Shown: positions 22,155-32,895, counted from the first letter of the stretch. The stretch: DNA of 64,000 nucleotides from Steromphala cineraria (GCA_916613615.1 OU744731.1:55558289-55622288); one strand, 5' to 3'. Notes: generated from the sequence alone by a model not told the origin. Made by a program: numbers and translations.

Positions 22155-25100
22155 ATGGACTCACCAAAACCGTAAGTAATTTGCTCCCGTTTCACATTTT
22201 ACGTCTTACCTTATAAGTCTTTGTAATGATTTAGATAATCAGTGTAATATGAGTGTTTTATTATTTCATTTTTAGAACATTCAAGTGTGACGAGTGTGGA
22301 AAGGTCTACACTCGAAAAGACAACCTTCTCCAACACACTCGTTCGGCACACGAGGGGAAACGGTTTAGCTGTGAGAAGTGTATGAGATCTTATAAAAGAA
22401 AAGAAGATTTAAAGAAACACCATTGTGCCTTCTCACAGCAGCAAGTTCTGTCGGAATATCAATGTAGTGTAAGTACCTTATAGACATTTTATATATATGA
22501 TAATTCAAAAGCTCTTGAAATAAAGTTCATTTTATGAAACCTATCTGAACGCTAACATTATCAGCATGCAACAAACTTGAGTAAAACAGTTTGTAATATT
22601 AAAAGTAAATCGTTACTATGCTCGTTCAGTCCCTTTAAGGACGCGGCTATGTGTTTTCAAACCCATTGCGGTTTTTCTATACACAGAAATGCCCCGAGGT
22701 ATTCCCTTCCCCTCCAGAGCTAGGGTTGCATATGAGGCGCTGTCATAAACCTCGTAAGTATACAGTCTTAAACATGTCTTTGTTTCAATACATCGTGATT
22801 ATCAGGGAATGGTGGTTGCATTAAGGGTTTCATTTGAAAGGTCACATGTCATGAATACGCTTCAGTTAAATGTACTTAACTTTCGTTCTACGCTCGTTTC
22901 CTGAAGCTTAGCCTTGTGTTTTGTTTTCTCCATATGGTTAGATTTTCATATGAAACTTGTCTATCTTAATATTATAGCAACAAGCACGCCACAACCCTCG
23001 ACATCGTCAGCGCAACCTTCAACATCATCAGGGCATACCAGCCACTCTCGTCTACCTAAAGGTAAATATACATATATATATATATATATATCTAATAGCT
23101 TGGTTTCATGTGTTTATGTGTGTACAGTGTTAAAAGTAAAGGATGAGAGTCTATACGCTTATCACATGCATTAAACTGTAATTTATTCACAGCTCCTTCC
23201 ACCGCTACCCGAGCGAATGGCTATACCTGCCGGACTTGCCACACACATTTTGAGGATCGGGTGTCCCTCTACCGTCATCAAGCGGAACGGGGACATCGCA
23301 ACCTACAGTCCGGCGGGAATAATGCCGAAGAGCTTCAGAGGCGTCCATGGGGAGACGGTCCCGCTCCATGGGTAGACGAGACCACTGGCGAGGTGACGGA
23401 GCCCGGTCTTCAGACGGCCTATAACCTGGACGCTCCGTTCATCCTCGCTCAGGACCAACCCGGGGAGGTCCATTCAACCTTCAACCTCCCCCTCAATCAA
23501 GACTTTTCGATAGGTGAGTTGATGGAACACGCAAGGGATATCTATCAATCTTTAAACCATAGCTTTAGACTTAATCTTGCGTTCGGTGTCATCCTGCGTC
23601 ACGTGGAGACGGGACACTATCGCTACTTTCGTCCTAACGCTCTCAATCCTCTCTTTCTATCACCACTCCGTATTACCAACACGAAGGATCTCGATCAATT
23701 GCGCCGTGAACTGGAAAGCTTAGATGTCAACTCATTTCTTATGCAACAACGCCCCGATACCAAATGGAAACCCGTTTTGATTACCAATGTACAGTTTTAT
23801 ACAGATACAACAAATTACCTTTTAGGCCACCCCCCTAGTCCCCTTCCCGAATATATTAAGGATCATCAATCCATCATCTCTTTAGATTATAATAAGAATA
23901 CCAAAAGCTTATATAATGACCACCTCTGCGCTTTCCGGTGTCTAGCCTTGTTTCGAGGTCCTTCTCAACGTGGTGGCTTAGAAAAGTTTACTAAAGATCT
24001 ATACTATGAGTGGGTGGTGTACTGTCGGGACAACAGTATTATAGATTTAAAGAAGGTTCAACACCAACAGTACACCGGTCTCTCGTCTACTCATTTTCCG
24101 CACTTTGAGTCGTGTTTCCGTGTGAATGTCAACGTATTCAATCTCGATAAGAGTAAGGTAGCTCATCCCGTGTATAAATCTAGAGGGGTTTTTAAAGAAA
24201 CAATTTTTTTAAATCAACATGACAAGCACTTGTCCCTCATCACCAACATCAACGTGTATTGTCAACGCTATCAGTGTTGCACGTGCGAGCGTCTCTTCAA
24301 GAACAAGTCTAATCATAACAGACACCAGCGGAATTGTACGGGTCAAACCAAGTTGCAGTTTCCAGGTGGTTTCCACCACAAGGCTAAAACTGTGTTTGAC
24401 GAAATGGAAGAGAACGACTTGTACGTCCCGATGAGAGATCGATTTTTCCCATGGTTCATTGTCTATGATTTTGAATGTTATTTGAAACCTATTGATTGTG
24501 GCACCCAGAAACTGAGATGGATGCAAGAACACCACCCCATCTCGGTGAGCGTGTGTTCTAACGTGCCGGGCTATACTTCACCCCAATGCTTCGTGGATTC
24601 GGATCCCGATGCACTGGTGTCCGACATGTTGGGATACATGTATCACATTGCTGATAAAGTTAAGAAAATTAGTGAGGAAAGATATGAAGGGGTTTTTGAA
24701 GATTTGAACGGGTGGCGGGAAAGCGTTTCTGACGGTAACAAGTTAACTGTTTATGACCACAAACTCGATGAGAATAAGAACAATGACAATGCTAACGTTG
24801 GGGATACAGATGACAATGACTTTGATATGTTTAATGATAATGATAATGTGTATGACGATTTAGATGGTGACACAATCGATACGGGTTCATCAGGCGTAGA
24901 CAAATGGCAGGAACGTGTGAAAAAGCTCTATGGAAAGCTTATGGGGTACTGTTCTCAAGTCCCCGTCCTCGGATTTAATTCAGCTCGCTACGACCTGAAT
25001 ATCATCAAAGAAAAGCTTCCTAAACATCTCTCTCTATGTAACACTGAATCAAAAGCTTTCACCGTCAAGAAAAATAATGCTTACTTGTGTCAGAGTAACG

Positions 25101-27715
25101 ATACATTAAAATTTCTTGACGTCACGCAATATCTCTCTCCTGGCACGAGTTATGCTCAGTTTCTAAAAGCCTTTGGGGTAGAAGAAAGTAAGGGCTTTTT
25201 CCCCTATGAGTATCTCGACACTCCAGAAAAGTTGAACGAGACTCAACTTCCACCTCTGGGCGAGGCTTGGTATTCCAGTCTCAAACAGAAGTCTGTTTTA
25301 GACGACGGCTTAAAATCCATTGAAGAGAATTATGCCGAGCTCGAAGCGGTCTGGAAACGCGAACACATGTCCACGTTTCGTGACTTCCTCGAGTGGTATA
25401 ACAATCTAGACGTGGGTCCCTTTGTGGAAGCCGTGAAAGCCATGCAACGGTTTTATTTCGCGGACGATATCGACCTCTTTAAAACCACCATGTCCGTACC
25501 CGGTGTGGCCAGACAGAAACTGTTTCGGGAGAGTGAGAAGAAAGGGGTATCCTTTGCACTGTTCGATAAGCGCAACGAGGACCTCTATCACACGGTGAAA
25601 GCAAACGTGGTCGGCGGTCCTTCTATTATCTTTACGAGGTACCACAAGGCCGACGAAACGTTCATCAGAGGCAATCCTGATAAAATGTGCAAAAGGGTGG
25701 TTGGGTATGACGCGAATGCGTTATACTTGTGGGCGATAGATCAACCTATGCCCTCCGGCCCTTTTGTGCGTAGGAAAGCCGAGACGGGTTTCAAGCCTGA
25801 ACGTCGGGACCAGTACACGTCCATGTACGATTGGATGGATTGGATGAGGGAACAAGAAGGGGTGGACATTCGGCATAAGTTAAATTGGGGGAGGGAGAAA
25901 CGTATCGGGTCCTACTTGGTAGACGGATTCATTCCCAACTCGAACAAAGTCTTCGAGTTTAACGGGTGTTATTTTCACGGGCACGACTGCGACCTCACAA
26001 AGCATGCGCGTTCAAAGTCTGAGGAAAGTCGCAAAAAACTGGCGAATAAATTAACACAGACTAAAGCGCGTGCTGAATACATCACCGGTCAAAAGTACGA
26101 GCTCGTGGAAATCTGGGAATGTGAATTCCGCGCCGAGTGTAAACGTAATGCTCAACTCCAATCGTTCATCCGTTCTCGTTACCCACCTTTTAGTCGAGAA
26201 AAGAGATGGAAAGTCTCGGAAGAGGAGATTTTAACGGCCGTATTAAACGGGAAACTGTTCGGCATGGTGGAAGTAGACATACGCATTCCCGAGCAATGGC
26301 TCCCCGGACAGAATCCTCACGGCACTCGTCTTACCCCTTACGAGTACTTTGAAGAGATGACACCCCTCTTTTGTAACGCCGAGGTTCCCTTCGAGTCTCT
26401 CGGGGAACACATGCAGAACTATATCAAGGAGAACGAGTTGAGTACGAAACCGCGGCGTATGCTGGTTGGTGGGCTCAGGGCGCGAAAGATGTTGATCGCC
26501 ACCCCTCTACTGGAGTGGTATTTACAACACGGGATGGTAGTGGATCGAGTCTACCAAGTCGTCGAATACATGCCGAACGCTTGTTTTCACCCGTTTGTTG
26601 AAGATGTGTGTTCGGCTCGACGGAAAGCCGACCGCAACCCCGCAGCTGCCATTCGTGGCGATACGGCTAAACTGACGGGCAACTCGGCGTATGGCTCTCT
26701 CTTGATTAACAAGGAGAAACACCAGACTGTGTCCTACGTTTCCGGGTCAACGAAGGCCAGCGAGGAAGCCAATCTTCCTCAATTCCGAAAAATGACGGAA
26801 TTGGGCGAGGGTTATTTCGAGGTGGAGAAGGCTAAAAAGATCTTGTCTCTCGATACGCCCGTGCAGTTAGGCTATTTTATCCTCCAGATGGCGAAACTGC
26901 ACATGCTCCGCTATTATTTTGACATGATGGACGTCTACGTAGACCGTAGCGATTTCGAATACATCGAGATGGACACGGATAGCGCCTACATGGCTTTGAG
27001 CGGTCGGTGTCTTTCAGATGTTATCAAACCATCTAAAAGGGAGGCTTATCAAAACCAGTTAACAGGGTTTTGCGTAAACGCCCAGGAGCAGCACGAAGAC
27101 AACGGGATGCGTTGGTTTCCACGCACTTGTTGTACAGAGCACGCCCGCTACGACAAACGTACTCCGGGTTTATTTAAACTCGAGTACGAGGGAGACGAGA
27201 TGATTGGACTGTGTAGTAAAACCTATCTGGTCTCACAGTCTCGTCTCCAACGCCTTGCAAAGCCTGCCCCGAGCTCGAGCGTACGGACGGCACAACGCCT
27301 ACTACGACGAGCTCGATACCCAAAGAAATGTAGGACCGTGAACAAAGCACGTGGTCGCCGTTCAACCCCTCCTATCGTTGGTCGTTTTAACCACCAGGTC
27401 AAATTTTCCTGTAAAGGCATCACTAAACGCACGTTGAAAACACCCCTCAAGGCGTTTAGACATGTCTTGCGTACGGGAGTACCTGGGGAGGGGCTGAACC
27501 GAGGGTTCCGACTCAAGGGGAACACCATGTGTACCTATAAGCAATCGCGTCGCGGGTTGAGCTATCTCTACTGCAAGCGGAGAGTGCTCGCCGATGGCAT
27601 TCACACGGCTCCTCTCGATATAGAGCTTTGTCCCTATCCCTCACGTGACGCGAAAACGGATGACATCGACGACGCCTTTCTTATCGAAGTGTTAAACGAT
27701 CTTGCCGAAAATTAA
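22155..27715 (+). CDS. polB: Protein-primed type DNA polymerase B with N-terminal zinc fingers (five exons)
   Basis: Replicates the element. Predicted exons: 22155-22171, 22276-22468, 22687-22753, 22978-23061 and 23193-27715, all GT/AG, summing to 1,627 codons plus stop. Phases agree, and a C2H2 finger (residues 69-90) is completed exactly across the exon 2/3 junction. Further fingers lie at about 10-31, 39-57, 133-155 and 482-501. A Ser/Thr/Pro linker fills exon 4. The 3'-5' exonuclease has ExoI DFE (VYDFECYL, ~544), ExoII GFNSARYDLNII (~712) and FLDVTQYL (~760). The polymerase has motif A DANALYLW (~958), motif B KLTGNSAYGS (~1279), motif C MDTDSAY (~1378) and the KTY motif (~1461). An endonuclease-like insert with FEFNGCYFHGH lies near 1040. 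No stop or frameshift. A single-exon reading would begin at a non-ATG codon near 23261, so I prefer the spliced start. AATAAA follows at 27727. Confidence 0.93.
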
Positions 27716-27726
27716 ATTAAAATATA

Positions 27727-27732
27727 AATAAA
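27727..27732 (+). terminator. Polyadenylation signal of polymerase gene
   Basis: AATAAA 12 bases after the TAA stop; a second AATAAA lies at 27904-27909. Confidence 0.5.
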
Positions 27733-28425
27733 ATCTCCCAGCGTGTTTCCTCAACTCTCCTAGTAGTGTACATAGCATAGTTTAATTTATTCATAAAGTA
27801 TTCTGTGATTCCCACAACCAGTATTCATTTATTTCGTTTAAGTATTAAATTGTGATATGTATAAATCAACTGTGATATCATCTTAAATTATAAACTGTGT
27901 ATGAATAAAACCCTGTTATTATCTTAAAAGGTTTTTGGTGTTATCTTTATCTGATATAAAAATGGAAACACATCACGTCAAGTAACATTAACCAACAAAG
28001 GAAATGATTTCAGATATAAACGTTTTATCGTAGGCAAAACGAGAATAATCACTAACGTGGCATAACTGCTTTAAAATACAACTCAAAGTCATAACAGGTG
28101 ACCTGATGTGTTTGCCATAGGCGAAATGAGGTGTAGGTGTGATGAGAAAACTCAGTTTAACAATCGTTTCTAAGTTTGTCGTTATTATCCAGATACAAGC
28201 AATATTGTTATATTATGACAGAATCTCGGAAAGTAAGGCTATGTGACGGGAATATCCATAAGCGTTGTGAGAAATACATTCCTATAAACAACACACGAGA
28301 GAAGAGATTTCATTCCATTACATTTTATTACACGAAAAAAGTACATTGACAGAAATTAAGAACAATCTAGTCTGGTGAATTAGTATTACAATGACATTCA
28401 TTTTATAACACCATAAGAGCATGTA
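27733..28425. other. Convergent 3' region between the two Polinton coding arms
   Basis: No gene seen. It separates the rightward polymerase from the leftward gene cluster and holds polyadenylation signals for both strands (AATAAA at 27904-27909 plus; complement TTTATT at 28324-28329 for the minus strand). Confidence 0.6.
28324..28329 (-). terminator. Polyadenylation signal for the ATPase-side minus-strand unit
   Basis: AATAAA on the minus strand, about 100 bases after the stop of the last gene of the cluster (28426). Confidence 0.45.
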
Positions 28426-29061
28426 TTATAAAGATTCCAAGGTTTTGAATTTCTTTACACCGGGGACGCCGTCTTTCGCTTTTCCCTGTACATACATAGC
28501 CTGAGATGGTTTTCTTTTACCTTTACCCACTTGAGGGAAAAAGGGGTGTGAATGTGGCAGTCCTTTTACTACACGAATAAACGTGTTATACCCAACCATA
28601 GGTTTCTTACTATCTCGTAACACAAACTGACGAATTAACTCGATTACATTTGACTGTTTGATGCTATGTCCCTGTTTGTCCAACAATTCAAAGTTCTCAT
28701 TCCAAACTATGTTACCGAGAGTGTTCTGTTGATCGAGAAATTGCCATAGCGACACTAATTTCCCCTTTTGCTTATCGGATTGAACTCCTGCTAAAAGTTG
28801 ATGTAAAACACTGGACGGTTGCGCTACCGCCGGGTCGAGACTGCTTGCGTTTCCCGTCTGCTGTTTATCGTTTAGCGTGTTAGCGTTAGTCGTCATGTCC
28901 CGCTTCACCGGAGGTGCCTCTTCACATGTCTTCACGGTCGCTATCTGTAGAGGGTGAGTCGGGGGAGACTGGTGAACATCCCCCCTCCCTTCCATCTTCT
29001 GAGACGCTTGGAGTAGGCGCTGATACGTCTCGCGACTCAACAGGATCATGGCTTTCGTCAT
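28426..29061 (-). CDS. Polinton accessory protein, 211 aa, unknown function
   Basis: Last gene of the minus-strand cluster. It opens with MTKAMILLSRETYQRLLQ, a short helix start of a kind I associate with small virion-region proteins of Polintons (from memory, not checked). A polar disordered middle (about residues 35-85) is followed by a better ordered C-terminal part: a helical segment near 95-150 and a basic tail (GKGKRKPSQ near 180). No catalytic motif is visible. Its first 140 bases overlap the 3' end of the preceding gene in another frame. A later start is possible but would lose the conserved-looking opening. A role as a minor virion or DNA-binding protein is only a guess. Confidence 0.7.
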   Translation of the reverse strand: MTKAMILLSRETYQRLLQASQKMEGRGDVHQSPPTHPLQIATVKTCEEAPPVKRDMTTNANTLNDKQQTGNASSLDPAVAQPSSVLHQLLAGVQSDKQKGKLVSLWQFLDQQNTLGNIVWNENFELLDKQGHSIKQSNVIELIRQFVLRDSKKPMVGYNTFIRVVKGLPHSHPFFPQVGKGKRKPSQAMYVQGKAKDGVPGVKKFKTLESL

Positions 29062-29404
29062 GTTTTAGGTAGCGGTCTAGGGCTTTTACACACGTAGGTA
29101 TAATAAAGTGTATGGAAAACAACAAGTCGAGCAGATTCTTGTGTTTAAATCCTGCTTCTTTTAAACCGGATAGAGATCCTCCTCGCTTGCTGGTTATTAG
29201 ACGAATGGCCTTTCTGTGTCGACGCAACTTCCTTACCTCTTCTCCGGTTAAAGGGATGTTCCCGATTAAAATGTTATGGAACAGCGTAATGATGGCAATA
29301 CGTTGAGTACGAGACGTGGCTGACAGGAGAGCCTTTCGCTTGGAAGGTTTACAATTTTTCAACACGTGTAGTATGTCCAAATTCTCGCGAATGACGCGAC
29401 TCAT
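28922..29404 (-). CDS. Small helical Polinton protein A, about 160 aa
   Basis: The reading frame opens at 29437, but I choose the ATG at 29404 because it forms an ATGA overlap with the stop of the preceding gene (29401). The N-terminal 100 residues are helical and basic, with the signature ILIGNIPLT followed by RKLRRHRKAIR. The tail of about 40 residues is Ser/Pro/Asp-rich and probably disordered. The same architecture (an Ile/Leu-Gly/Asn-x-Ile-Pro-x-Thr core after two helices) occurs in the gene at 30409-30816, so the two look paralogous. Similar small proteins recur in Polintons; the function is unknown to me. The last 140 bases overlap the following gene. Confidence 0.7.
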   Translation of the reverse strand: MSRVIRENLDILHVLKNCKPSKRKALLSATSRTQRIAIITLFHNILIGNIPLTGEEVRKLRRHRKAIRLITSKRGGSLSGLKEAGFKHKNLLDLLFSIHFIIPTCVKALDRYLKHDESHDPVESRDVSAPTPSVSEDGREGGCSPVSPDSPSTDSDREDM

Positions 29405-29709
29405 GCTGTGAAGAGAACCTTTGAGTAAACGTAACAAGTCGGTCCTCCGTAACGATTAGGCAAGTCGACACCCGCGCTCCATGCGAGTTGTAGGGATTTT
29501 TTACAAGCTTCTTTCGTTGAAAACCAATGTATACTCTTTTTCAATGTGATTTCTTCGCGTGGCTCTACGGTTCTTATCGAGAGGATATGACCGGGCGAGG
29601 TACACGTGATCTTCCACCGATAGACCTTGTTGCTCATAGCTCGTCCGTCCACGAAATGAGGCGAGCTCGATGCGACCAACGCTTTTATTTCGGAAAGTAC
29701 AGGGTACAC
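29401..29709 (-). CDS. Small Polinton protein, 102 aa, unknown
   Basis: An ORF linking the ATPase gene to small protein A: its start overlaps the end of the ATPase gene by 25 bases and its stop overlaps the next ATG (ATGA). Composition is ordinary for a globular protein, with several aromatic residues and no motif I recognise. Tight coupling on both sides favours a real gene over chance. An alternative ORF in another frame (29501-29716, 71 codons) is less well placed. Confidence 0.5.
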   Translation of the reverse strand: MYPVLSEIKALVASSSPHFVDGRAMSNKVYRWKITCTSPGHILSIRTVEPREEITLKKSIHWFSTKEACKKSLQLAWSAGVDLPNRYGGPTCYVYSKVLFTA

Positions 29710-30350
29710 AATTCATTCGGAAAAATACCCGTTCTCAATCGACCGTAGTCAGGATCGCTATAGGGAGAGACATCCACGATGAGATATCCATACTTTCTGC
29801 CTTCGACGGCGTCCTTATAAGATTCAGAAAAGTATTTGCTTTGTCCGGGAAAGATCTGAGAGGCTAGAATCTTGTACTCGTTAGCGGATCTCGGATTACT
29901 CATCAATACGAATATATGTGTATTGATACTGATTGATCTCGAGCATGCCTGTTTTCCGAATAATGTTTGAGACAGAAATACAACGGTCACTCCGAGGTGA
30001 TGAGATAACGTGGTGTACACGTTTAACATGAGTTTACTGTTGCACACTTCAGTCATGAGATCATCTAACACGAGAATCATATTTTTATTAGTCTGTTCCG
30101 ACCACGTACGCAGATCGTTCTCGGTGGGTAACCCTTCGTGAAACTGAATGTTCTCAATCGAACGTTGCATGTCGGTATAGAGATCCTGCCATACTGCATA
30201 ACAATACACGATCAGATTGGGAGCTTTATCAAAAACATCGCTAGCATTCTCCAACAAACGCTTCGTCCAATACGTTTTACCCGAACCGCTCGCTGCTGTC
30301 ACGCATAGGTTCGTGGGAGTCTGCCATTTCAATAAACACGCCTCGCTCAT
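29685..30350 (-). CDS. FtsK/HerA-type genome-packaging ATPase
   Basis: 221 residues. By family (A32-like ATPases) it pumps the genome into the capsid. Visible motifs: Walker A ASGSGKT at residues 20-26, Walker B MILVLDDLM with D96-D97, and a VVFLSQTLF segment (~123-131) matching the sensor strand with a conserved Gln. The length is normal for Polinton ATPases, which are shorter than cellular FtsK and lack membrane segments. The start ATG lies 59 bases after the stop of the upstream gene, in the same transcription unit. Its last bases overlap the 102-residue ORF. Confidence 0.92.
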   Translation of the reverse strand: MSEACLLKWQTPTNLCVTAASGSGKTYWTKRLLENASDVFDKAPNLIVYCYAVWQDLYTDMQRSIENIQFHEGLPTENDLRTWSEQTNKNMILVLDDLMTEVCNSKLMLNVYTTLSHHLGVTVVFLSQTLFGKQACSRSISINTHIFVLMSNPRSANEYKILASQIFPGQSKYFSESYKDAVEGRKYGYLIVDVSPYSDPDYGRLRTGIFPNELCTLYFPK

Positions 30351-30408
30351 CTTAACTCGTTGACGATCGAACTATGAATGAACACGTTTCTATAAGGAGG
30401 TGTAATTA

Positions 30409-30816
30409 TTAAGCCGCGCGTGCGACCTGGTTTATCTGCCTTTGTCGTCTCGCCCGACGAAGTATATTCTGACGCGCTTCATCTCTCACGTATCGCAAAT
30501 GCTCTGCATTGAAAATGAAAGGAATCAACTGTGTATGACGTAGGAGACTCCGTTTGATAGAGGCCTCGCTCGTGTTGGGTTGAACGATTCGCTGCAATAT
30601 CCTAAAATAATTATTGTTAGGATTGCGTTGTAGATACACGCGTTCCTGCGTTCGCGTGACGGGTATACGACCGTTCAGTAATCTCGTGACAACGGCCACG
30701 ACTGCTTTGACTTGACCGCTCGTCATATGCCGTACATCGTTCAACGTTTCCTCATAGTCGTGTTGATACAACACGTGTATCAAAAAATCGTAATGCCTCA
30801 GGACGTATCTCGCCAT
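30409..30816 (-). CDS. Small helical Polinton protein B, 135 aa
   Basis: First gene of the minus-strand cluster ending at 28426, with a TATA box (30874-30879) 58 bases upstream. It has an N-terminal helical pair, the core LLNGRIPVT near residues 47-55, and an Arg-rich C-terminus (RRARRQRQ). Length, order of elements and the IP-x-T core match small protein A (28922-29404), which suggests an internal duplication. Nucleic-acid or capsid binding would fit the basic tail but is inference. Confidence 0.72.
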   Translation of the reverse strand: MARYVLRHYDFLIHVLYQHDYEETLNDVRHMTSGQVKAVVAVVTRLLNGRIPVTRTQERVYLQRNPNNNYFRILQRIVQPNTSEASIKRSLLRHTQLIPFIFNAEHLRYVRDEARQNILRRARRQRQINQVARAA

Positions 30817-30873
30817 GTCTTGCCCGACCGGTGGTACACTCTAGACTGATGTCTACACTTAAAGTTTTCGGTC

Positions 30874-30879
30874 TTTATA
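30874..30879 (-). promoter_or_regulatory. TATA box of the ATPase-side unit
   Basis: CTATAAAG on the minus strand, 58 bases upstream of the ATG at 30816. It is the only strong TATA in the gap before the cluster. Confidence 0.5.
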
Positions 30880-30930
30880 GATATATGTTTCATATAAAAC
30901 ACTAAAGACAATAGTGTCATTTTCTTCAAT

Positions 30931-30936
30931 TTTATT
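30931..30936 (-). terminator. Polyadenylation signal after the protease gene
   Basis: AATAAA on the minus strand, about 140 bases after the protease stop. It separates the capsid/protease unit from the ATPase unit. Confidence 0.45.
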
Positions 30937-31076
30937 ACAACTAGTGATATACAGAAAGCATGTCCTACGCGATTGGTAGTGCACTGGAGTACAATGAGAG
31001 TATAATAGTGGGTTATAGCATTTCTTGATTATATCATTAATACAACTATAACCGAACGACTACACATTTCAATCAT

Positions 31077-31577
31077 TTAGGTTGTACACGTGAAACAGTA
31101 TTTGAAATAGTTACAGATAAACTGAGTGACATAGGCATCATTACATCGTTTGTCACGTCCAAACAACTGTACAATGTCTCGTAAACTAGCTTTGTTTTTA
31201 CATTTCATTAACAAGTAATACAAACAGTAAAATCCACAAGCGCTGGAATGGGGTTGTTGTAAGCTGGTGTGGTTATAACGATAACTGCGCGAGTGTTTCT
31301 TTAAAAAACGTTCAAATTCTGGATAGTAATAACGGGGTGGGTGTCCGTAACTGTCGAAAAACTCGCCATCCCCGCTCCCATCAAAGTAGAACGCTACCCA
31401 ATGTTGACCTTTGCCTCGCGCTAGGTCCGTGTTAGCGATACACCCCCACGAGTTTCCACTACTGCGAGGTGCAGCAGCAGCTATGTGGGTTAACGTATCT
31501 CTCGCATACACGCCTAGGATGTGTGTATGGAGACACGCGTCGCTACGGATGGCACACTCTATCTGTTGTGTATTCAT
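31077..31577 (-). CDS. Adenain-type cysteine protease (C5-like)
   Basis: 166 residues. By family it cleaves virion precursor proteins during maturation. The catalytic set is in the expected order and spacing: H59 in GQHWVAFYFD, D75 in FFDSYG, Q108 in LQQPHSS for the oxyanion hole, and C114 in SACGFYC. This is the adenovirus protease order (His, Asp/Glu, Gln, Cys), at a somewhat shorter length than the adenovirus enzyme. The start lies 7 bases after the stop of the capsid gene, so the two are co-transcribed. Confidence 0.9.
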   Translation of the reverse strand: MNTQQIECAIRSDACLHTHILGVYARDTLTHIAAAAPRSSGNSWGCIANTDLARGKGQHWVAFYFDGSGDGEFFDSYGHPPRYYYPEFERFLKKHSRSYRYNHTSLQQPHSSACGFYCLYYLLMKCKNKASLRDIVQLFGRDKRCNDAYVTQFICNYFKYCFTCTT

Positions 31578-31584
31578 TATCTTA

Positions 31585-32895
31585 TCACTTCAGAAACACG
31601 TTACGGGCTTGGTCGATTTCGATGAGGGCCGGGAACTTGGCTAGAGCGATCACGTTAAAGGTGTGGGTAAGAGCCTTGCTGAACTGAATTTCGAGACGCA
31701 GGTTTCCCGACTTGACCAGGTTCAGGTAGTCTTCTCTGTTGTTTCCGCCGATGGCTTGTAGGTTAAAGACGTACAGAGCGTGTCCAATCTTAAAGTCGGT
31801 GCGGTCCAGGTTCAGCCCCTTGTCTTTACCCCATTCATTATTCCACTCGAACAGACTGTTGTAAGCCTCCACGTCGTCCGTCTCTAGCGGTCTCCCCGGT
31901 ACTGTGGTCCCGTTCAGGTATAACCCCATGCTTTTGATCACGTCGCCTTGGAAACAGAAGGGATTGACCGTGTACGAACCGTTCACCCCGTCTGATCTGA
32001 CCATGCCGATGACGAGACGACTGGGAACTTCGTCTTGAAACATGGCGTCCCAGTTGAAACTCAGGCTGGAAGAGGAGACCGACGCCATCTTGACGATGGA
32101 TCTCTCGTACGGGTACAAAGCATTACGACGTTCAAATTCTTTATTCGCAGCTATGATAAGCGAGTCATTAATCTTCAGCTTACATAATTTCAGATAGACG
32201 TCTTGCAGTTCGATAGCGTACTCTTTGCCGGTCTCGTCCGACATCAACACGAAGTTTGTGTTGGAGCGGAATAATTTGACTCCGATGTCTACGCCGTTCA
32301 CCAAATGACGATTGAAGCGGAATACGTCCTCCATGAGAGGTCCGGACATGGTCAGGGATTTGCTGAGGGCGATAAAGCTTCCTCGGTTGATGAGTCCGTC
32401 GTTACCACCTCCCAAGGGATCGCCCGAGTTAAACTCAGCCACGGTGTCGCCCGAATCTTTGTAATAGAGCTGACTCGTCAGTTGACTGGACTTGGCGTCC
32501 GTCCCGTAATCCAACTCGGTTTCCATCAGCGCTTTGTATGGGTACCCGGCATTGCTGGAGCTCACCTGTTGTCCTTGCAGGTACACGCTCACCTGACTCC
32601 ACAAGCTTTGCAAGGTGAGGTTGACCGGTCCCACTTTCTCTTTATCCGCTAAAGCTGTTTTATCCGCGTGGGTGACTTTGAGTTTGACGTGGAGTCGTGT
32701 CTTACTCAGGTCGATGTAATCCTTCCCACCGTTCGGGACGTGAAATTCGACGGGACTGGAGTCGGTGATAACGGACAGAGGTCTCACGTTCTCGTAGTAA
32801 TGCTGCAAGATGCTGGTTTGATAGGGAGGTAACTCGAATAAATCTAAACTGTTAGGCAGGGCTTCCGTAAACTCTTTCTCTGTCAGTACAGACAT
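31585..32895 (-). CDS. Major capsid protein (double jelly-roll, hexon-like candidate)
   Basis: 436 residues, the usual size for a Polinton major capsid protein. The sequence is rich in beta-prone segments, starts with an amphipathic stretch, and carries a strand-rich region around 45-130 (VEFHVPNGGKDYIDLSKTRL) and a second from about 250 on, as expected for two jelly rolls. Position supports the call: it lies between a basic protein and the protease. The identification rests on overall pattern, length and context, because this family has no short catalytic motif. It begins two bases before the stop of the upstream basic-protein gene. Confidence 0.85.
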   Translation of the reverse strand: MSVLTEKEFTEALPNSLDLFELPPYQTSILQHYYENVRPLSVITDSSPVEFHVPNGGKDYIDLSKTRLHVKLKVTHADKTALADKEKVGPVNLTLQSLWSQVSVYLQGQQVSSSNAGYPYKALMETELDYGTDAKSSQLTSQLYYKDSGDTVAEFNSGDPLGGGNDGLINRGSFIALSKSLTMSGPLMEDVFRFNRHLVNGVDIGVKLFRSNTNFVLMSDETGKEYAIELQDVYLKLCKLKINDSLIIAANKEFERRNALYPYERSIVKMASVSSSSLSFNWDAMFQDEVPSRLVIGMVRSDGVNGSYTVNPFCFQGDVIKSMGLYLNGTTVPGRPLETDDVEAYNSLFEWNNEWGKDKGLNLDRTDFKIGHALYVFNLQAIGGNNREDYLNLVKSGNLRLEIQFSKALTHTFNVIALAKFPALIEIDQARNVFLK

